This document shows, piece by piece, positions 1-12,900 of a DNA stretch of 64,000 bases. Positions within the stretch are counted from its first letter, which is position 1, and each line of letters starts with the position of its first letter. The stretch is from assembly GCA_026874595.1 (NCBI GenBank), contig CM049321.1, positions 25,411,479 through 25,475,478 of the forward strand, written 5' to 3'. The notes beneath the pieces were generated by a model, which was given only the letters and a program-made list of their open reading frames with translations, was not told where the DNA came from and searched no databases. Both the position numbers and the translations under genes were made by a program. Origin of the DNA: Sipunculus nudus (Eukaryota; Annelida; Sipuncula; Golfingiida; Sipunculidae).

Positions 1-89
1 GTAGAGTTACCCTCCGTTGTAAAGTGCTCTATGGCCTACAGGCTAGGCCAGAGCGGTATAACCCTGGAGAAAACAACACTGAAAGGGGG

Positions 90-1290
90 CGTCAACACAA
101 AATATAAACGTAACGCCCCTGTCTTTTAAGTTACAGATTATGGTTAGACAGGTTATACAGAAACTTGAGTGAACAAAGACATGTTATGCCATAACTTCCT
201 GTGGTAGATTCACATTCAGGTGTTTCTTTTATCGACAACCAACGGGGAACGTTCTGTTCACTGACTGTAGAATATGAGAGTAAGATGAGGTATAATTTCC
301 GGCAGGAAAGAATTTCGGTAATCTCCATTTTTAAATAAAGACTATGGATTCTAAAGCAGACATTTGTTGCCCCCGCCAGGAGGGTATCTATTCATCCCCG
401 TTCATGTGAGTGTGTGTGTGTGTTCACACCGGAATCATGCACTCATGAACGAATCTCATGAAATTTTAAAAGCATTTTGAAATGGGCCAACACAGAATTG
501 ATTAGATTTCGGTGAGGATCAGGAACATGAACCTGATTCAGGAATGTCATCAAGAAATATTCACTAATTTACAGTCACTTATGCACGAATAAAGCTGAGA
601 ATATGGCCGATCAAGTGAATGAAAACACGTTTTCATGGAGCATCCAACAATAGGGACCCACTCCCCCGGCCGCATGGTGGAAGCTTGCGTTCCTTATTTC
701 TAGTGCGACATATTTATTGTTTAATTAGAGAGTTGGCGGTCATATCGCGTATTCCATAGATATAGGACTATTAAAACAATTTCGTATACAGTTAAAAAAT
801 TAGGAAAATTATTGCAACTTCTAGGTACAAATCGGCACAGACAAAATCACTTGATATTTGTTCTCATATTTTCAGTGTGGTCATAATGAAATATACGCCA
901 AAACAATACCCTGTTTAAATCAGAAATAATGTGTACCACAAATGTAAGCTTTTTACTCTTACTTTATATGACTTATTCCTTCATACAATTTTTATCATTG
1001 TCGTGATGAAATTGGGTGGTTTACCAATAAGCTTTTTATCTATCGGAATATTTGTTACGCCAACCAACAATCACATAAGATCGATTTATGTGAAACAAAT
1101 CCAACTCTGAATAACATTAATCCCTATCCATAATTTTGTTCAATAAACACATTTATTCAAAGCATAAGAGATCATATCTATGAATATTATGTGTGCGTAT
1201 GTGGTATTTCCTATATCCAACGCTCCGAAACAATAAATTATAATTCAAGCAATTTGTCCATAAAAAAAACATTATCCCCTGTACACAAAA
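90..1290. repeat. Local duplication, arm A part 1 (partner 18480-19760)
   Basis: This stretch can be followed almost continuously in 18480-19760 in the same orientation. Shared landmarks include the run from the 'gacaggttatacagaaactt' motif (near 148 and 18544) through the block ending 'gaacgttctgttcactgact' (near 247 and 18643), a Y-family repeat copy, and the end near 'gtacac' (1281 and 19754). Substitutions and small indels show the copies are old. No gene is visible in it. Confidence 0.85.
370..700 (+). repeat. Y-family interspersed repeat, copy 1
   Basis: This is one of eight copies in the window of a repeat of about 330 bp. It opens with an 'aggagggtat...ttcatccccgttc' block. The middle reads like 'gaatctcatgaaat', 'ggatc.gg.acatg' and 'cagtcact..tgcacgaat'. 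It closes with a 'catgg.ggaagcttgc.ttcc' block. It lies inside duplication arm A, and its counterpart in arm B is 18767-19120, so it predates the duplication. No coding capacity is seen, and it is probably a SINE or MITE. Confidence 0.8.
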
Positions 1291-1337
1291 ATTCTTATGT
1301 GTGCGTGTGTGCGTAATTACCTAAATTAATCGTTACA

Positions 1338-1650
1338 GCCACAACATGTGTTAATCAGGAGATGCCCTAACTGACATGGCCCGAAAAAATCTAATTAATG
1401 TTCCCGTTGGCCCCACGTTTTCGCGGCTCATAATCTGACCTCCAGTCATGCGGCCTTGTTATGTTAAACATACACACGTGAACTGTGTTTACTAACACGC
1501 AGAGCCATAACAAGGTGTTAAACAGACGTATGCGAGGTCTTAAGGTTGTTTGCTGGGATGGTTTTGCTGGGATACTTTCGTATAAAGCAAAACTGAACTG
1601 ATAATGTGAAAGAATAGGCATAATATTGCACCTGTTTATGCCCCTTAAAG
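1338..1650. repeat. Repeat shared with 38835-39155
   Basis: The segment beginning 'agccacaaca.gtgt.aatc' and running through 'aggagatgcc', 'tgtgtttac.aacacgcaga' and 'gtatgcgaggt' is closely matched at 38835-39155 in the same orientation. It is the one stretch of arm A that has no counterpart in arm B. It could be an insertion in A or a deletion in B. No open frame across it is recognisable. Confidence 0.75.
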
Positions 1651-2355
1651 TGATGGCGTCACACCAGCGTTTATATAATAATACACTTTGTGAACTAGAA
1701 TAAGAAAAATTGTCCAACGTTGTCCATTGAAAGATAACGTTTACGTTATTTTAGTTTGAAAAAAAAGTTAAAGCAGCTTTAAAACGTTAATATATTTACA
1801 TTTCCTTAGACTGAAATTATATATATTTACTTTTTTTATTCACTGATGTGGAAAAGCGACAGTTCCACAGTGATTGATATTCAACAGCTGCACAACTGCG
1901 GAATAAAAGTACTTTCTGATCCGCGCAGTGGCAACTGCCAGTGAAAGGGAAATACAATGTTTTAAAACGTTCGGTTCTTTTTGAAGCAGTCTTTATAAGC
2001 TGCAGTATATATGAGAAATTCAAACAGGTTTATTGCGAAAACCGCACAAAAAGTTGAACAGTATGCACTGATATTTCACCGGCCGGGTATTTGTGTGTGG
2101 GGGGAAGGTGGTCGTATTGGCGGTATGCTTATACTGATTAACCAAAATCTCAACCAGGTGATAATATGAGTACCGTATTATAATATTGCATGTTGTAATT
2201 TAATATTTCGTAAAGTAAAATCAAAACATGTAGTTCCTATATTTTTACAGAGAAAATCAACCACAGGAATGACATGACAAAATTGAGTGTTCAGAAACGG
2301 AACGCGTTAACATTGCATTCTGTATAAAATTCCCAACACGCTAAGAAAAGAGTCT
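1645..2355. repeat. Local duplication, arm A part 2 (partner 24205-25835)
   Basis: The text from 'gtgatggcgtcacaccagcg' (1651) onward is repeated at 24212 onward. Shared blocks include 'aactgcggaataaaagtact', 'cagtctttataagctgcagt', 'gtgttcagaaacggaacg' and 'tcatggactgttttagg'. The partner is interrupted by a 0.7-kb element at 24976-25668 that is absent here, so this copy shows the empty site. Confidence 0.85.
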
Positions 2356-2699
2356 GTCATGGACTGTTTTAGGAAAGATCGTGAATGGCATTAACTGCCT
2401 TGCACACATTCAAAACATGTACATGATAATAAATACTCTATAATATACAAATAAATTCATAGAACTATAGACACGAATATTCATTGAATAATATTGAAAA
2501 CGAAGCCTCATTAAAAATTTACTAAAATATTAAAGATTATGATTTTGATATAATCATATCAGATAATACGACAACAATATAGGTAATAAATACACGAAAT
2601 AGTTACAGAGGAAAATGCCATGGCATGTACAGATTGTAAAATGATTTAAACTGATGTATGCATTGGGTCAATCCAGTGGATTGGACCAGCATATGTAAG

Positions 2700-2925
2700 A
2701 CTTGTTTTGAAGGCTTCTCAGAAATGCATAACTAATCGTTTCATTCATAAATAGACTGGATTAAAAATCGAGTAAGCACGCCTATGTTATTAAACATAAC
2801 ACTTGGGTTTTAAATTAGTATGTTCTTTTACATAGACGTCTGCTTAGCGTTTTAAGTTCCACATTTAAGGCTCAATTAATGTTTTACTTGTGCTTCTCAA
2901 AGAATTTTTGTTTTGATAAGCTATA
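2700..2925. repeat. Local duplication, arm A part 3 (partner 26375-26590)
   Basis: Blocks such as 'ctcagaaat.cataact', 'gcctatgtta', 'acatagacgt' and 'gttttacttgtgctt' match 26375-26590 in order and orientation. The intervening 2356-2699 can only be aligned in patches. After about 2925 the two copies diverge. Confidence 0.65.
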
Positions 2926-4427
2926 CGCATGTCTTATTCTTAACCAATTTCAGTGTAAGAAACAAAAGGAACCCATGCTTCATTAAAGGGCCTAGTACGT
3001 TAAAATAAATGACATTAAAAATCGACGTATCTTTGGAATGGATACAATAGAAAACACAAATAATTCCATTTTTCTACGCAGGTTTCGCATCAGGACTATA
3101 TTGGGGATGACTTACTGTTTTTTATGAATAATGCAAAATGCATCGCAAAAAGTTGAAAATTGAAAAAAAAGATGGTTGCATCTCTGAAAGATAGAATAAT
3201 ATGCTTTATTGTCTTAAAGTTCTTGTAGTCCTACGCCAAACATCGTGCACGGTTAAATGAACTGCAATACGTTACTAGTTTCCTAGTTATTGAACATGTT
3301 AGTATTTTTAAGTATTTCAATAATTCAGGCAAGCCTGTCTAAGCGTTCCGAAACAGCGAATACAAATCTGATGGCTCTCCCAGTGGGAGTAATTTTAATG
3401 TTTTATTAGATGAACCCACTTGGCCAATCTAAGTGCTGGGGTAGGTAGATATATGTAGTATATTTCATTAAACTTGTAATCAGCAAGTCGCTCTCACAAC
3501 GTTGAGAGATGTCCAGCGGTCTGCTACTGGCAAGAAAACTCAGACACACAGCAAGACCGGCTAAGTCGATGCAACGGTTTATTCTATATGATACCCCCCA
3601 CCCTCCCGCGCTGACAGAGCTATCAAACTTGCTCTGGTGTGGCTCACCGCTTATTACAGGTACTGCCACCTTACGGCAACTCATATAATTAATTTGCGGC
3701 TCTCTAACCCACTTTTTACATAAGAGCTGACAATTAGTAACGTCATCTGTACATGGAAAAATTATTCGACACATTTTAGTGGCAAACATAAATACAAAAG
3801 GCCCAAAGGGCTAAAACACAATACTCAAAACAGACGACTCTGTGGTCCACCAGTTTAACTTCATACATGGATGGCTTATGTACCCGCATTCCATTCATAG
3901 TCGTGTTGGTACAAATTATTGCGGCTACACATATTACTTTAAACATACAAAAAATTATACATTGTTTATGGGCAACGTAAAAGCTAATTAAATCTAAATA
4001 TCTCGCCGCACTTCTAACACATAATTATCCCCGGCTTTATAACTGTACCCACTGCAGCATCGAACTGAAGGTGTCAGGAAAGGCTATATAAGGTGTTACC
4101 AGTATGCCTCCTTTGGGACAAAGTCGGCACTTCGTTACACAGGTGATTTGGCCTAGGTATGGGCCATGTGCGTGTACAGCACATGGTGCAAAGAGAGTCT
4201 TTGGTTGAAAGGGAAGCCATGTTTCTTCGGCCCTGTGGCAAAACATATGAAACCAGAAATCTACATCCCAATGGATACATGTCTCCGCCATCGGAGCACA
4301 AGTTTGAAAACGCGCTGGACATCGTCGGTCTGAATAGCGGCAGCCTGCCACCCAAACGTCATATTCTAATTAACTTAAAACGTTGGGGTTTCAGTACAGG
4401 CTATTAGGTTAGCATCAATTCTAGTAC
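2926..4427. other. Intergenic, no gene recognised
   Basis: The stretch is AT-rich and noncoding in appearance. Open frames of 80-130 codons occur on both strands near 3406-3789 and 4037-4407. They overlap one another on opposite strands, show no family motif, and have no convincing splice partners. I read them as chance. Confidence 0.6.
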
Positions 4428-4745
4428 ATGCAGGTGGCCGGGAAACACTGATGAGCCTAGGCCTTGTCTCTATTCACTTATTTTCTGGTCCATATTCCCA
4501 GTTTCATTCGTGCATAAGTGACTCCTACATTCGTAAAGATTATTTGATGACGCTCCATAATCCGGAGAAGATGCTGGATGCACACCAAAGTTTACTTTTC
4601 CTTGGCCTATTCCATAAATTGGCTGAAAATTTCATAAGATTCCTTTCATAATAACGTGGGTTTTGTTGTTAACAAACACACACATACACACACGCAAAAA
4701 CACACACGAATGGGAATGAACGCATACCTTCCTGACTGAGGCAAC
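4428..4745 (-). repeat. Y-family interspersed repeat, copy 2
   Basis: On the minus strand this reads as the Y family, from 'gcctcagtcaggaaggtatg' through the 'ttcattccc' block to a degenerate 'aggcc' end. It is one of the more diverged copies. The short open frame across 4451-4651 is an accident of the repeat. Confidence 0.7.
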
Positions 4746-6640
4746 CAGTTCAAGAGAATAACCGTGCTATTTCAATGAGCTTCTATTGGAACAGAACATA
4801 TTAAGGAAAAATCCTTCTTAGTTTCAATGCTCGAAGGTTTAACAAGAGCTTACAAGTAATTTCAGTTTGATTTGTTTGAAGATGTTATCTGGGTGTTTTA
4901 AAAGCAGCATAAAAAAATAATCAATCTGCCCGGACGAATTTACCATCACATGTTACCACTGTTCTTTCAAATTTTATTGTTTATAGTTGATTATACAAAA
5001 TATCCCCGAACCTCTTTTCCACGTCATAAAAAGGAGGGGTCCAACCCAGGAGGACTGATGACGAAATCTTACAAAAATGTCCCCAAGGTCCGATATATTG
5101 GGTGCAGGACGCAAAAGAAGGTCTGAAACCCTTCAAAAGGTTGCGGCGGCCGGAGGGGCAAGGTGGGAGGAGGGGGGGGGGGGGGGATTTTTTTTACACA
5201 ACTGTGTCTTCCATGTATTGGAAATAGAATATTGAAAATCTGATGATTAATGATAGACCTTCGGCGTTAGAAGATCAAGGGGGCCGGAGATAGAGAGAAA
5301 AAGAGAGTAAAAGAGAAAGAAATACAATAAGAGTGAGAGAGAGTATCCTGGTTTGGTATCAACACTGCGAACTGTATTTTGCTGACCCGGTGTGACTAAT
5401 ATAGTATTACATATACAACAAATATAGTTTATATTATCCCAGTTAATACAACGAATCGAATGAACCCAGAATTTGTGATTTCATGGTGAGAAAAAAAGAA
5501 CAAAATTCCTTTAATGTTATTCAATTTAAAAAAAAGGGGTCTTTGATTTTTTTAAAGAACGCACATGGTTCGATCTAGAGCCTTGGTTCCTTCCGGAATC
5601 CTTTATCAGTGCAAAGAGGTTCACAAGGAGAGGTTCGTGTCTTTATTATAAGTTTCCAGCTTGAACCTGTGACGTCACCAGAAGCCACGTACTTAGGATA
5701 CGCATGCGAGGTTAATTGGAAAAATACTATTCAACGGGCACACTGACCTAGATTGACAGATTGCACGCATGAAAATATGGTGTCGTGTCTACTCATGTGA
5801 CAAGGACCCACGTCTGGTCCTTCTCACGTCACAGTCTGCTAAACAGGACAACATGCGAATCCTGCTCCATAGCCCGTAGATATAAAGGACCCGTACACCA
5901 AGTTAACTAAACACTAGATTTAATTTCTTCTGTACAGCTGCGTCCCATGAAGCGCAGGGTCGGATAGCACGGGGATGACGTCCTGGGGTGTGTTGCAATA
6001 AGGTAACTTAAGTCATGTAGGTGCCTTCAGCACAGGGGCATCTGTGTGTCACTATGGTAACCATTATAACGTCACAACTGTAACAATGGCATTTAGGCCC
6101 GCAACTGGGCTTAAGTCCAGTAAAATGTTATTGCAACAGGTCCCAGGTCCATATGGTCCGCCCTGATTGCATACAGTGGTTGCCCAAGCAATCTTGGTCA
6201 TGTCAATCAAGACCGCTGAAGTTCCGTGTCCGATGAACAAGCAATTGCAGGCGTCTTTCATCTGTCTCAATAGATCTCGGCCCTGTTCGGAGGTTGCGTA
6301 AAAGCGTGCTGTGAGCATGAATGTTAGCATGGGGCTGATCCTTGACATCCATAGACAGATCTTCTGTGTCGAGATTGAGGTCAGAGGATGTCTAGACTCA
6401 GACCATATATAATTATACACATACCGCACATTCAATAATGACACGTGGGAGGAAGAATCACTCGCACGCTATGCAATGAGCAACCAAAAAAAAAAAAAAA
6501 CTTAACCCGGGGGTCAGCTAAAATAGGATTTTTAATCCCAAATCCCCATCTAGATCCGGGCTATGAACACTGGTACATATGAAGTGGTCTTGGTTTTCTA
6601 ACACACACACACACAAAAAACAGCAGACAGGTTAATTGCC
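4746..6640. other. Upstream flank of the P450 gene, no gene recognised
   Basis: A G-tract with flanking purines lies at 5153-5188, and a purine-rich GA stretch at 5285-5345. A 126-codon minus-strand frame at 6064-6444 has several cysteines, but I recognise no family in it and see no splice context. Nothing else is supportable here. Confidence 0.55.
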
Positions 6641-6648
6641 TATATAAA
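6641..6648 (+). promoter_or_regulatory. Candidate TATA box of the P450 gene
   Basis: TATATAAA lies 128-135 nt upstream of the P450 start codon. That is a reasonable distance for a transcription start near 6670 and a short 5' leader. The sequence is AT-rich, so chance occurrence is possible. No initiator or other element is clear enough to call. Confidence 0.4.
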
Positions 6649-6761
6649 TCACATGCGCAGTAACCCAAATACTTTCTTTGACGCTAAAATTATCTATGTA
6701 TATACATCAGACTGACACTTTTTTGCTGCGCCAAAACATTGTATCAAGGGACACAACTCGT

Positions 6762-6770
6762 ATGTTTTAA
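6762..6770 (+). promoter_or_regulatory. Two-codon upstream ORF in the P450 leader
   Basis: ATG TTT TAA ends five bases before the main ATG at 6776. The upstream ATG has a weak context (C at -3), while the main ATG has A at -3. A minimal ORF this close would be expected to reduce main-ORF initiation unless scanning leaks past it. It matters only if the transcript starts upstream of 6762, as the TATA box at 6641 suggests. Confidence 0.45.
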
Positions 6771-6775
6771 TCAGG

Positions 6776-7097
6776 ATGTTGCCAATGTGGAGCGTTTTGG
6801 CCTTAGCAGTTCTACTGCTGACCACTTGGTGGTACTTCAGCCGACCCCGGAATCTCCCTCCGGGGTTACCGATGTTGCCTATCATCGGTTCCCTTCCCTT
6901 CCTAACGGGAGATATTCGTAAACGTCTGACGAGGCTGAAGGACTCGTACGGGGAGTTGTCATCCGTTTACTTCGGAGAAAGTTTGGTCGTTGTATTAAAT
7001 GGACTTAACGTGATCACAGAAATATTTGGAAGGCGAGGGCATTTGTTTTCTGATCGTCCGAGTTCCTACTTCCGGGATACTGTCGCCGATAAAAAAG
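6776..7097 (+). CDS. P450 exon 1: membrane anchor, hinge and N-terminal beta region
   Basis: It encodes residues 1-107 and the first base of codon 108. The start at 6776 is chosen because the next residues form a hydrophobic anchor (WSVLALAVLLL) followed by the PPGLP hinge, exactly as in microsomal P450s. The donor is AAG|GTATAA. Reading past 7097 gives an AT-rich tail unlike any P450, which confirms the donor. Confidence 0.93.
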
Positions 7098-9894
7098 GTA
7101 TAATAATATTATATATTTTTCCTTATATAAATATATAATTGTGTGTGTCTAATTTTACCCTGCTAACTAAAAATCATTTGAGCAATAGTCATCACTCTTT
7201 GTCCGTCGTGCGTCTGTCCGTCTGTCTGTTCGTCCGTTAACAGGGCACAAATCGTAACCGCAGACCCTAGAAACTTCTCCGTGAACATTCAGGGAGCTCC
7301 ATGAAAAATCTTCTCGGAAACCTGAAAATATGTCACTGTGACCTATATTCTCCGAGTCATGGGGCTAATAAGTACCCCGAGAATAATTCAAAAGTTGATA
7401 CAAACCTCCTGTATCTTGATAATTAAAACGTGGATTGCCATGAATCTTGCCTTGAATATATACCATGACTAGTTTTGTTGGTTTCAGAAAACTGGTGGGG
7501 CAATCTGTATTTTTTCTAATTTTACGATTTTTTTTCTGTTTTTGGTACCGTCAAATGGCAGCAATTATGTCAGTTTGTAAGCTGGGGTTATCCGGTATCC
7601 TGAGATTCAGTGTGCGTTTTGATTATGATTTATTTTTTCAGTTTCTGAAGACTGGAAGCGCCACCTGTTTTTTTTTTTTTTATTTTTGATGCTTCTTTTC
7701 CTTTATTTTAAGACTACCAAATTATATTGATACTTACACATTCGCTACTGTGGTTTCATCAGTGTCCTGAAACCTTGAATCTTTATTAGGGCCACGCATG
7801 AATAAGCAGTTGCCCTATATTAGTCACCTCGTCCGTCCGTCTTTCTGTATGTTGGTAAAATTTGTTTCCTTATGATAACTCCAGTTCATATTGAATAATT
7901 GGTTTGATACCTAACTTATATATGACCCACCAATAATGTAAGATCAATTTTGATACTGGGTTCCTGAGGAAAAAGTCAAGGCCACAGTTCCCACTATTTT
8001 TAAAAAATAGTGATTGTATGTTTCATCTCAAACCTTACATCTTCCACATATAGCTGACATGCAAATAGGGGAAGAAACTGAATGATTTTGGGGTACACAA
8101 GATCAAAGGTCAGATCACAGGGGTCATCGGTCCACATATTGATTTCGTGATAATATATCCTGTTTGGATTGACAAATTGGTTTCAAACTTGACCACAAAA
8201 AAAAAAAAAAAAAAAATACAGAAACCTCTCCTGTATGAGGGAGACACTTATAGGTTATTTATAACTATATCAAAATTTCGGTCATTTTATCTTGCGAATT
8301 GACTTTCTAATGTCCACCAGAGTGCAAAACCATGGAATATATTTTATCCTTTTCATTTTGAATTTATTCTGTGCGCTAGACAACATGTATGGCTGACTTC
8401 CAAAGGTTGACCTTTTGGCACAATATGTATCCTAAGTGACATATTGTAGCAAAATTTATTTTATTTTACAAACAAAATGTATTTGATGGTTTTGCACACT
8501 ATTAACTTAAGAATGTCCAGCATTGATGTAGTAGAATCCACACTATCCGCGTCCGATTCCAAGTCGGAGTTCAGATCACTCGAGTCCGAATTCAGACCAT
8601 TCGAGTCCGAGTCCAAGTCCGAGTTCAGATCACTCAAGTCCGAGTCCAAGTCCGAGTTCAGATCACTCGAGTCCGAGTCCGAGTCCAAGTCCGAGTTCAG
8701 ATCACTCGAGTCCGAGTCCCAGTCCAAGTCCTTTAGGTTCAGTTCCAAGTCTACATTCTTCGAGTCTGAGTCATTTTGGACTCGAGTCCAAGTCCAGGTC
8801 CGATACAAATCTTATTCAAAGAAATTCTGAGAGGATATTTGAGATTACAGTACAAATTTCATGTTAGTTTACAATACCCCTTTACGTGAATATTTAGCCC
8901 CTAGTGCATAGCGAAAACTTGGTCTGTATACTTGTATTTTTTTAAAATTCTATAAGTAGTTCAACCAGGTGCACAATTTTTATTTAATATGTGACAGCCT
9001 TTTCTTTCTACTGGTCTCTTAAAGGGCTCGGGCTGATTTCTGGAGTCATTACTTCCGAGTCCGAATACAAGTCCGAGTCCAGGACCCTCGAGTCCAAGTC
9101 GGAGTCCTTAAAAGTGGACTCGAGGCCGGACTCGAATTCAAGTCCAGAAATGAATCCTACATCACTGAAGTTCACCCACTAAAGTTTTTGACCCAAATAT
9201 AAGATTAAAAATTAAACCTAAACCCCTATAACCCCCCCCCCCCCCCCGTAAATTAGAACTATAAAATGTCACTAAGGCTATGTCGTGCGTAATAAATTAT
9301 AACAACGTTAACAACTTTATTATTATGATTCTGTTTTCAGGTCTTGTCTTCACAAATGGGGAAAGCTGGAAAGCCATTAGACGGTTTACCTTGCAAGCTC
9401 TGAGGGATTTCGGTATGGGTAAACCAGTCATGGAAGAAAAAATAATGGAAGAAATTGACGCATGCATGAAGAAACTATCAGAATACGATAATAAAACTGC
9501 TGATTTGGAAAACATTATCAGCAATGCCGTGGCAAATGTCGCTTGTTCTGTCCTTCTAGGTAAGACATTTGCTTATGGAGACCCGGCATTTGTTAAATAT
9601 CTGGATCACTTTAGGGGTTTGAACCACGCAGCCAACTCATCAGGTATTTTAACAGCTTTCCCATGGCTGAAGTATGTTCCATGGGATCTGTTCGGCTTTC
9701 AGACAGGAAGATATCATAACCTTAGTCTTTCGTCAATACACGAAGAAATTATAAGGGAACACAAGGAAACGAGATCAGGCAATGAACAGCGAGACGTACT
9801 GGATGTGTTTGCTGACCGACTTTCCCAGATAGAAAAGGACCCAAACCCTTCGTTTTCAGGTATAGGCTATTAATATATATACATGTATATATAT

Positions 9895-9946
<52 letters not shown>

Positions 9947-12900
9947 AATATAACTGACGACTGTGCCATTCTATCTTTTCACACGTGGCTATGCCGATCA
10001 AATGCCTGTTTTATCTCAAGTCTTTTATCAGGACACGCGCTCTTGAGCGAGCCCGTTGAAGAGGCTTGTTTCATATTTTTACCGCGAACCTTGCAGCCAC
10101 GGGTTTCCTAAGGGGGATGGGGTGGGAGGCTTCTTGTTTTGTGAAATGTCGACCGTAGCACCATCTACCTAAAATTACGCAGTGTCAGTTTGCATAAGCT
10201 TGCCTGAAAGGTTATTGGTCATTATGACGCATAATTATTTAATAACCAACTTGTATTCATGTTCATTTTAAAGAAATTCTTACCAATTGTTTTTTTTTTA
10301 ATTATAGCGACGGACCTGGTGCAGGCGTCAGTGGAACTTGCTGGTGCTGGAATAGAAACAACATCCACTGCTCTTCGTTGGGGAATCCTGTACCTGGCAC
10401 AGCATCCGGAAATCCAGGAAGAACTGCAGCAGGAAGTTGACGAAGTCTTAGGTGCAGAAGGATCTCCAAGATACAGCATGCGACACAGACTACCCAAAGT
10501 TGAAGCATTTATACACGAGGTATACTTCTTACAGGCACGAAAACCGGATCACGAAAATGATCGGCATTAAATATGTGAAAACTTAGGTTTAACTGCGTCT
10601 ATTCTCTATATAAAATCCTAAGACATAAACCTAGATAAAGCATATTATTATCGATACTTGCAGAAACATAACATATGACGAGATCTTAATATGGGGCTGA
10701 ATACGGAGCCAACTGTCTTTAATGTGACCCTTTTTTAATCTGATATCTTTTCAAAGTGTTTTTAGCTCAGCTGGCGGAAAGTCATCTGAGCTAAAGTGAT
10801 CACTCTTTTTCAGTCGTCTGTCTGTCATGCCGTCCGTCCTTCCGGCCGTCCGTGATCATGGAACAAATCGTAACCGCTGGTCCTAGAAACTTCTGACTAA
10901 ATACCCATATAGGTCTATAAAAAGATCTCTTTAGATATTTGAAATAAGGTCACTGTGACATTATTCTCCGAGCTTAGTGGTTCGAAAGTACCCCCGCCCC
11001 TCGCTTTCAAGGATATATAAAAAATTTATACCAAAGCTCCAGTATTAGAAAAAAAACTAATGCATTGATTGCCATCATTCTTTCCATGCGTATTGATTAT
11101 GGAGTGCTACACCGTTTAATGAAGACTGGTGGCGCCACCTGCATCTTTTTCTAATTTTTACGTATTTTTCTTACATTTTAGACGCTTAAATGAAGCAGTA
11201 ACGCCATTTTTACGGCACAAACCGTAATTTTCATTAGAACAACCATACTCCAATGAAATTTGTTGAGATGAAAATCTGACCAATAGGATTTAAGTAGACC
11301 AATGATTCATATGAACTATGAACTTTTAACTGTACAGCAATCTGCGAGTGCTGGCCAAAAACTTGATTCTTAGCACCCGGTCAGTCAGACAAGGTACAAA
11401 ACTTTACTGTTGCACCTAGAATCTTCTAACTTGATATCCCGGGAGGTCCTTGAAATATCTCTCAGGACTCGTGAAAGTAGGTCCTTGCACCCAATATCCT
11501 TTGGTCTTTTGGGCTTTCCCCCCCCCCCCCCCACCCCTCGATAATTAGAAACTGGAGTAAAAGCTGTAGTGTCTGAATAACACATACATTGACTGCCATA
11601 ATTCTTTCCATGTATAATGATCATTGAGTGTTTCTTCATTTCCTGTAAACTGGTGGTGCCACCTGTATTTTTTTCTATTTTTTACACATTTTTTCTATTT
11701 TTGAGATCTTCTTATGAAGCAGTCTGGTTGTCACATAGGTTCTAGGCAAATCTCCTTGGAAACCTGAAATTAGATCATGGTGACTTAATTTATTAGTTAA
11801 CTTCTAACTTAGTATTTAGAGAGTTTCTGGTGAAATCTTCTTGGAAAGCCTAAATAAGGTCACTATAACCTATTTCTGAGGACTATTGGCAAAATGCACG
11901 ATTTTGAGCAATCTTGGAGTCTATAACCCATTGCTCAAGATTCCTTTACTTCAGCTGAGCGTCATGGCCCATGGGACACTTCTTTTATATAATATAAGTT
12001 TTCGATTAAAAATCATATGATCATGATAACATAATTATTATGTTAAACACGCAAAAACAATATAACAAAAGGAAATTTGATTCTATATTTTTTGCAAGAA
12101 AAGTAAATTTCTACTGAAAGGTAGGTTGAAATTATGGCGCGCGATACCTAAAAGAAAAGCTTGTTATGGGCCTCATGACACGTGCGTGAACTTAAGACAA
12201 AATGGCTTCCTTCGGTCCCATTGCACAGATTAATATAGCTGAGAGAGACATGTCGTTAGTAACTACTCAGCTATACAGAAATACATACATTACACAACCG
12301 TAAATAATCAAGAAAAAAATATAAGCAGCTGATGGCATTTTCTTCTAAAGTAGATAATATTTTGTTTTTAACAAGTGCCTTCGCCTCGGAGATGTTTTCC
12401 CGTTCGCCATACCTCATGCTCCAATAGAAGACACTACGATCAACGGATTCACCATCCCCAAGGGCACTGTGATCATGGCCAACCTTCACGGTGTGCATTA
12501 TGACCCAGCGGTCTGGGGGGACCCAGACAGGTTCCGACCGTGGCGCTTCCTTACGGACGATGGGAAAATCAACTCGGAGTTGTCGTCCTGTATTGCTCCA
12601 TTTTCTGTTGGTATGCAGTTTTACGGTATCAGCTTTCATTTCTTACTCTCAGTAAATTCAAGTACATATGAGTCTATCCTTGTTGATGTGTCAATATCCT
12701 GATTTTCGTTAGCGCAAAACATATTGTACAACTCTATTGATTTGTACGAATAAGCATTATATTATTATTATTATTATTATTATTATAAATCTCCACCCTT
12801 TTCATTGGTGGAGATACTTGTTTTTGGCATTCATAATTCTTCTTGTTATTATTATTATTATCCCGCCACTTAAATATATATATATGAAGGGGAGAGGCAA

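Larger units (their letters stand above)
7098..9340 (+). other. P450 intron 1 (2243 bp, phase 1)
   Basis: The borders are GTATAA and TTTTCAG. It contains a partial X-family repeat (7172-7700), further 'ggtca'-type repeat sequence to about 8445, a GAGTCC-based minisatellite (8551-8800 and 9049-9155), poly-A and poly-C tracts, and no exon-like sequence. Confidence 0.85.

Noticed and set aside
3406-4407. Frames of 82-127 codons on both strands
   Set aside because: They are mutually overlapping, show no recognisable motif, and have no splice partners.
5153-5188. G-tract here, and those at 31238, 42930 and 48429, as quadruplex regulators
   Set aside because: They are single homopolymer-like runs, not spaced G-tracts, and are prone to sequencing error.
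6064-6444. 126-codon minus frame with cysteines upstream of the P450
   Set aside because: A faint resemblance to secreted Cys-rich proteins in one short stretch could not be extended. There is no splice context or flanking homologous exon.
8461-8830. Opposed 115- and 117-codon frames in P450 intron 1
   Set aside because: Both are translations of the GAGTCC minisatellite inside an intron with well-supported borders.
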